Below are positions 7,121 to 10,042 of a stretch of 10,042 nt of DNA, piece by piece; positions within the stretch are counted from its first letter, which is position 1; the number at the start of each line of letters is the position of its first letter. The DNA lies in NCBI GenBank assembly GCA_046719575.1, contig JBDNCP010000167.1, positions 1 to 10,042 on the forward strand, written 5' to 3'. The notes beneath the pieces are model-generated. The model saw only the letters and a program-made list of their open reading frames with translations, was not told the origin of the DNA and searched no databases. Made by a program: the position numbers and the translations under genes. Source of the stretch: Thermoleptolyngbya sp046719575 (GTDB taxonomy: Bacteria > Cyanobacteriota > Cyanobacteriia > Elainellales > Elainellaceae).

Positions 7121-7171
7121 CACGGAGAGCAATGTAGGATGAGTAGGAGTTTTGCAAACTAGACTGGAGAT

Positions 7172-7607
7172 TGGGAAGAGGAGGCGATGGCGGTTGCGGA
7201 TGCGGAGGAGTTGCAGTTGCGGCTCTGGTAGCGTCTGAGGAAAGTCCGGGCTCCCGAAAGACCAGACCTGCTTGGTAACGCCAAGTGCGCGTGAGCGTGA
7301 GGATAGTGCCACAGAAACATACCGCCCAGGCGATTTTGGAGGTAATCCCAAAATCTAACCCTGGGTAAGGGTGCAAAGGTGCGGTAAGAGCGCACCAGCA
7401 GCGTCGAGAGGCGCTGGCTCGGTAAACCCCGGTCGGGAGCAAGGTCGAAGGAGCAACGGTTGGTCTTTTACCGGCTCCGAGGTGCAGTGTACACTGCATC
7501 TGCCAATCCGCTAGAGGTGTCTGGCGACAGGCATCCCAGATAGATAACTGCCCTCGGCTGGCTTGCCAGTACGAGAACAGAACCCGGCTTATGTCCGCCT
7601 CTTCCCT
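7172..7607 (+). ncRNA. rnpB: RNase P RNA (type A, catalytic subunit)
   Basis: This RNA is the catalytic part of RNase P, which removes 5' leaders from precursor tRNAs. The universally conserved segments appear in order. These are GAGGAAAGTCCGGGCT (7237-7252, 5' half of helix P4), GCCACAGAAACAT (7308-7320), GCGGTAAGAGCGCACC (7381-7396), CGGTAAACCCC (7420-7430), AGCAAGGT (7438-7445) and ACAGAACCCGGCTTA (7577-7591, 3' half of P4). The ends are set by the P1 helix: GGGAAGAGG at 7173-7181 pairs with CCTCTTCCC at 7598-7606. The resulting length, about 436 nt, is usual for cyanobacteria. TAGACT at 7160-7165 is a suitably placed -10 box, without a good -35. The hairpin near 7514-7535 closes with a GCGA loop and I see no GGU there, which as I recall is common in cyanobacterial RNase P RNAs. 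Ends are accurate to a few bases. Confidence 0.96.
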
Positions 7608-7814
7608 CCCATTCTCTCTAAAATTCAGAACTAGCTCTCCACGATTTCGGGCAGACGAATTTTGTATGGACGCACGCAATCTACCCATACGAAATCAAAG
7701 GTTTTAGGCATTGCTACGAGTGGTTTTTACACAACGTCGCAGAGCCTTTGGACTGACGCACTTGCGGTAAATTTTCTGGATTTTGGGCTTTTTTTGAAAC
7801 ACTAAGCTTGAACC
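7608..7814. other. Intergenic region downstream of rnpB
   Basis: No gene is visible in these 207 bp. An 11-bp hairpin (ATTTTGTATGG 7659-7669 with CCATACGAAAT 7685-7695, one G-T pair, 15-nt loop) lies 52 nt after the rnpB 3' end. A run of seven T at 7789-7795 follows GGGC and may mark the end of the rnpB precursor on the + strand, although the stem before it (AGCCT 7743-7747 with GGGCT 7785-7789) is weak. The minus-strand gene to the right also ends here. Confidence 0.4.
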
Positions 7815-8414
7815 CTAAATCAGCAGCACGTTGCCGTTTTCGTCAACCGACAGGTTAATCGTACCCGAATCGTCCGAAAGCTGTTCGCCGACAATCACTT
7901 GAATCACGTTGCCCTCCACGAGTACGTCCACGCTCAGCCCGATGTTTGTGCCGAGTGGATAGACCAGCAGATTGATGGGCAGCGGCAGAAAGCTGGTTGT
8001 CGTGGTGCCAAAGGCGGTCTGGCTATTGGGGGCGATTTGCCGTTCGGCGGAGGCGGGCTGCGTTAGGGCGGCGGCAATCGTTGCTCGACCACCGTTGATG
8101 ATTTCAATCCGAATGGGACGCGCTGGGTTGATGCGGCCGACTCGCTCTTCGCTGATTTGGGCGATCGCCCCCGGTGCGAGAGAGGTGACTGTCTGGGCCT
8201 GAGCAGGGGCAACCAACAGCGGTAGCCCGATGACTCCAGCCAGGGCGATCGCACTTCCGAGCGTCCATTTCAAGCCTATGTTCCAGCCTGTGGCTAGGCT
8301 AGGGTCAAACTCCGGCTCAGGGTCGAGGTTGTGTTCAATTTCATGGAAGTTTGATTCATAACAGTCTGAATCCATATGATTCATAAAGGTCTGATTCGTA
8401 AAGATCTGATGCAT
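7815..8414 (-). CDS. Unrecognised exported protein with signal peptide
   Basis: The product is 199 residues and I do not recognise its family. Residues 1-43 are polar and odd: Asn, His, Met and Asp rich (MHQIFTNQTFMNHMDSD), then acidic (DPEPEFDP). A hydrophobic segment at about 50-70 ends in APAQAQ, a convincing signal-peptidase site after residue 73. The mature part (about 125 residues) is rich in Thr, Ile and Val with alternating hydrophobic residues, for example SVDVLVEGNVIQVIVGEQ and INLSVDENGNVLLI. That pattern suggests a small beta-sandwich in the periplasm or on the cell surface. It has no cysteine after the signal and no membrane anchor. The long N-region is unusual; the ATGs at 8384 and 8375 are alternative starts. 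An AGGA lies 13 nt upstream of the chosen ATG, too far to be decisive. The gene is divergent from the manganese unit. Confidence 0.65.
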   Translation of the reverse strand: MHQIFTNQTFMNHMDSDCYESNFHEIEHNLDPEPEFDPSLATGWNIGLKWTLGSAIALAGVIGLPLLVAPAQAQTVTSLAPGAIAQISEERVGRINPARPIRIEIINGGRATIAAALTQPASAERQIAPNSQTAFGTTTTSFLPLPINLLVYPLGTNIGLSVDVLVEGNVIQVIVGEQLSDDSGTINLSVDENGNVLLI

Positions 8415-8450
8415 AGCGGTTGGGAGTCCTGACTTGCAACCATTCTGCTG

Positions 8451-8498
8451 ATTGCTGCTAGCTTCTGCTGACTCGGTCTTGCAGACTAAAGCAGCAAT
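8451..8498. other. Dyad symmetry in the divergent promoter region
   Basis: ATTGCTGCT (8451-8459) and AGCAGCAAT (8490-8498) are perfect 9-bp inverted repeats. TCTGC (8464-8468) and GCAGA (8481-8485) nest inside them. The element lies between the exported-protein gene and the Mn riboswitch, so it could be an operator or a leader hairpin of the minus-strand transcript; neither is shown. Confidence 0.4.
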
Positions 8499-8591
8499 TT
8501 AGCAGTGTCCCCTCATCCTGAGCAACATAGCATCCGTCAGGATTTTCTGCGGATTCGCAGCGCGACACCAGCCTTCTGCCAAACCATGCAA

Positions 8592-8597
8592 TAATAT
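8592..8597 (+). promoter_or_regulatory. Candidate -10 box for the riboswitch-mnx transcript
   Basis: TAATAT lies 8-13 nt before the first paired base of the riboswitch, so transcription would start at about 8603-8605, just at its 5' end. No good -35 is seen 16-18 bp upstream. Confidence 0.5.
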
Positions 8598-8602
8598 TTA
8601 TC

Positions 8603-8733
8603 GATTGAAGGGGAGTAGCTATCCGGCGCGTTCTGGAAACCTGAATCAACACACTGGGGATGACCCTGGTTCAGGTAATGCAACTGGGCTTTCGCGCACA
8701 GCGCTTGCCAGGCATTCAGTGAGACCTTCACTA
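8603..8733 (+). promoter_or_regulatory. yybP-ykoY (Mn2+) riboswitch
   Basis: The aptamer signature is present at both ends of a long folded region. GGGGAGTAGCT at 8610-8620 is the conserved L1 segment and GAGACCTT at 8721-8728 is the conserved L3 segment. The closing helix P1 pairs TGAAGG (8606-8611) with CCTTCA (8725-8730). Between them are a hairpin CCTGAA (8640-8645)/TTCAGG (8670-8675), containing the nested stem ACTGGGG/CCCTGGT, and a second GC-rich arm around GGGCTTTCGCGC and GCCAGGCA. This class binds Mn2+ and is known to control Mn exporters, including GDT1/UPF0016 genes. It stands 103 nt upstream of exactly such a gene, which strongly supports the call. Internal helix boundaries are approximate. 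Confidence 0.93.
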
Positions 8734-8835
8734 AGTCCACAAGTTGAGTGGGCTTGGTGGAGTGCGCTGCCTCTCATCGAGTCCACTCAGGCATTACTAC
8801 CGAATCCTGACCGAATCCTGAGGAGAGACGAGAAC
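8734..8835 (+). promoter_or_regulatory. Leader between riboswitch and mnx (likely expression platform)
   Basis: The leader contains a possible hairpin TTGAGTGG (8744-8751)/CCACTCAG (8783-8790) and an 11-bp tandem duplication CCGAATCCTGA (8800-8810, 8811-8821). It ends in the Shine-Dalgarno AGGAG (8821-8825), 10 nt before the ATG. There is no T-run after a stem, so transcription termination looks unlikely; control of translation is more plausible. CTCTC at 8771-8775 could pair with GAGAG at 8823-8827 over the ribosome binding site. Confidence 0.45.
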
Positions 8836-9495
8836 ATGATTGGGGCAGATTTTTTATCTCAGCTATATCAGCCCAGTTTGTTGGAAGCGTTTGTTGCGGG
8901 GCTGCTGCTGATTACGGTTTCAGAACTGGGCGACAAGACCTTTTTCATCGGCGTGATTTTGGCTACGCGACATCGGCGCTCGCTCGTCTTTATTGGCGTG
9001 GTGGGGGCGCTGGCAGCCATGACGCTCATTTCGGTGATGATGGGGCGCGTTGTGTCGCTGTTTTCCCCAACGGTTGTGCATTATGCCGAGATTGCGCTGT
9101 TTCTGGCGTTTGGGATGCAGCTTTTGATCAAGGGCTGGCGCATGGCCAACGAACCCTGCGCCGAGGCTTGTGAAGAGGCGATGGAAACGATTACGCAGTC
9201 GGAACAGGTGTTGCCCAAGCGGCCGACGAATCTGGCTGTGGTTTTGCAAGCCTTTGGGCTGACGTTTTTGGCAGAATGGGGCGATCGCACGCAAATTGCC
9301 ACCATCGGCCTGGCGGCGGCCAAAAATCCCATTGGGGTGTCGGTGGGCGCAATCTTAGGACACGCCATCTGCACAGCGATCGCCGTCATTGGCGGCAGAC
9401 TGATCGCCGGTCGTCTGTCAGAAAAGACGTTGACCCTGCTGGGCGGCGCACTGTTTCTGGTCTTCGCGGCGATCGCCACCGCCAATGGCGTTTAG
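8836..9495 (+). CDS. mnx: GDT1/TMEM165 (UPF0016) family manganese exporter, Mnx-like
   Basis: The product is a 219-residue polytopic membrane protein with about six membrane segments in two halves. Each half carries one family motif: ELGDKT at 30-35 and EWGDRT at 147-152, whose acidic residues form the cation path. Cyanobacterial members with both motifs in one chain include Synechocystis Mnx, which moves Mn2+ from cytoplasm to thylakoid lumen; single-motif paralogues pair to do a similar job. The halves are joined by an acidic loop (about 105-128: EPCAEACEEAMETITQSE). The ATG at 8836 has a good AGGAG at 8821-8825 and puts the family's usual N-terminus in place; longer in-frame reading would run through the riboswitch. 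The upstream Mn2+ riboswitch supports Mn as substrate. The symbol is assigned by similarity and context. A 54-bp gap to the Rrf2 gene allows co-transcription. Confidence 0.93.
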   Translation: MIGADFLSQLYQPSLLEAFVAGLLLITVSELGDKTFFIGVILATRHRRSLVFIGVVGALAAMTLISVMMGRVVSLFSPTVVHYAEIALFLAFGMQLLIKGWRMANEPCAEACEEAMETITQSEQVLPKRPTNLAVVLQAFGLTFLAEWGDRTQIATIGLAAAKNPIGVSVGAILGHAICTAIAVIGGRLIAGRLSEKTLTLLGGALFLVFAAIATANGV

Positions 9496-9537
9496 CACTG
9501 TGATTCCCCGCACTGTGATTCCCCACTGTGATTCCCC
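9496..9537 (+). repeat. Three tandem copies of CACTGTGATTCCCC between mnx and rrf2
   Basis: The 14-bp unit CACTGTGATTCCCC begins directly after the mnx stop codon: 9496-9509, 9511-9524 and 9524-9537 (the last two share one C). It fills most of the 54-bp gap before the Rrf2-family start. It may be a simple slippage product or a set of binding sites; direct orientation argues against a classical palindromic Rrf2 operator. Confidence 0.9.
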
Positions 9538-9549
9538 AATGAACCCTGC

Positions 9550-9993
9550 ATGAAGCTCACCACTCGCGGACACTACAGCGTCAAAGCCCTGCTAGACCTG
9601 GCCCTGCAACCGGGCGGTGGGCCGGCCTCGGTGCGGGCGATCGCCACTCGGCAGCAGCTTCCCGCGCCCTATTTGGAAAAGCTGCTGATCGAGCTGCGTC
9701 AGGCGGGATTGGTGAAATCCGTGCGCGGTGTGCAGGGCGGCTATCAACTGGCGCGATCGCCCGCTCAAATTTCGCTGGGGCAAATCCTGGAAGCCGTGGG
9801 GGAGCAGGTCGATCCCCTACCGCGCCACAGTCCCGATGCAGATCAGGCCGAAGACTGGGTGACGCTGACACTGTGGCATCGGCTGCATGATAAGCTGCGC
9901 GATGCCCTGCACAGCATTTCTCTAGAAGACCTGTACTTTGATGCCAAAAGTCATCAGGCGGCCCAAAGCGAAACGCCCCACTTTATCGTTTAG
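9550..9993 (+). CDS. Rrf2-family transcriptional regulator without cysteines
   Basis: The product is a 147-residue DNA-binding protein. The N-terminus MKLTTRGHYSVKALLDLAL and the winged helix at about 26-70 (SVRAIATRQQLPAPYLEKLLIELRQAGLVKSVRGVQGGYQLAR) are typical Rrf2: recognition helix, then the wing with RGxxGGYxLAR. The dimerisation helix follows (about 75-125). IscR, NsrR and RirA bind Fe-S clusters through three cysteines near residues 90-105. This protein has none anywhere, so it cannot bind a cluster that way and resembles cluster-free members such as CymR, the cysteine-metabolism repressor of Firmicutes. Its ligand and targets are unknown. No Shine-Dalgarno is visible. A short frame starting with GTG at 9500 and covering the upstream repeats ends in a TGA that overlaps this ATG (ATGA). 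It lies 54 bp after mnx on the same strand. Confidence 0.92.
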   Translation: MKLTTRGHYSVKALLDLALQPGGGPASVRAIATRQQLPAPYLEKLLIELRQAGLVKSVRGVQGGYQLARSPAQISLGQILEAVGEQVDPLPRHSPDADQAEDWVTLTLWHRLHDKLRDALHSISLEDLYFDAKSHQAAQSETPHFIV

Positions 9994-10042
9994 CGATTCA
10001 TCGTTTAGCGATTCATCGTTTAGCGATTCATCGTTTAGCGAT
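9986..10042 (+). repeat. 15-bp tandem repeat at the 3' end of the Rrf2 gene
   Basis: The unit TCGTTTAGCGATTCA is repeated at 9986-10000, 10001-10015 and 10016-10030, with 12 more bases before the window ends. The first copy contains the last codons and the TAG stop of the regulator gene. Since 15 is a multiple of three, each copy also repeats the stop in frame. The array continues beyond the window by an unknown number of units. Confidence 0.95.

Noticed and set aside
6774..7688. 304-codon open frame on the minus strand
   Set aside because: It runs antisense through RNase P RNA and in another frame across the DUF3593 gene. The sequence is low-complexity with no family resemblance.
8744..8790. 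Hairpin after the riboswitch as an intrinsic terminator
   Set aside because: The stem is about 8 bp with a 31-nt loop and no T-run, so termination is unlikely; kept only as a possible part of the expression platform.
8605..8835. 77-codon N-terminal extension of the Mn exporter
   Set aside because: The extension would translate the riboswitch, and the ATG at 8836 has a proper ribosome binding site and matches the family N-terminus.
1..10042. Defence system, prophage, CRISPR array, insertion sequence or tRNA gene
   Set aside because: I looked for transposase motifs, spaced repeats and tRNA-like cloverleaf sequences and saw none. The repeats present are contiguous tandem arrays without spacers.

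Overview
The window looks like the chromosome of a cyanobacterium. The HIP1 octamer GCGATCGC or its core occurs about two dozen times by eye, far above chance. The gene set is also cyanobacterial: a ferredoxin-type sulfite reductase, a zinc-ribbon Ser/Thr kinase with WD40 repeats, an Omp85-type barrel, a DUF3593 protein, a type-A RNase P RNA and a GDT1/Mnx-type manganese exporter. The fairly GC-rich coding sequence would suit a Leptolyngbya-like filamentous lineage, but that is a guess. There is no prophage, transposase, CRISPR array or defence cassette; this is ordinary core-genome DNA.

Layout, left to right. Bases 1-304 are a non-coding leader with one NtcA-like palindrome. sir (305-2224, +) encodes sulfite reductase and carries a C-terminal ribbon-helix-helix-like tail. 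A 410-bp gap (2225-2634) holds a series of hairpins, one of them a strong 52-nt stem-loop. A secreted Omp85-type barrel without POTRA domains follows (2635-4287, +). It converges on a Ser/Thr kinase with seven WD40 repeats (4425-6446, -), with a purine/pyrimidine inverted repeat between the two genes. Next come a small membrane protein of the DUF3593 type (6791-7120, -) and, divergent from it, rnpB (about 7172-7607, +). An unrecognised exported protein (7815-8414, -) lies divergent from a manganese-transporter unit: a yybP-ykoY (Mn2+) riboswitch (about 8603-8733), the two-motif exporter mnx (8836-9495, +) and a cysteine-free Rrf2-family regulator (9550-9993, +). The window ends inside a 15-bp tandem repeat that starts in the last codons of the regulator.

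Two functional themes stand out. The riboswitch and exporter form a coherent Mn-homeostasis unit, with the Rrf2 gene close behind, possibly co-transcribed. Sulfite reductase sits about 7 kb from an Rrf2 protein that lacks Fe-S ligands and so resembles CymR-type sulfur regulators; that link is only a hypothesis. Short tandem duplications (periods 9-21 bp) recur in coding and non-coding DNA across the window. The two most informative non-protein elements, rnpB and the riboswitch, are both covered by long spurious ORFs that automated gene calling could mistake for genes or N-terminal extensions.
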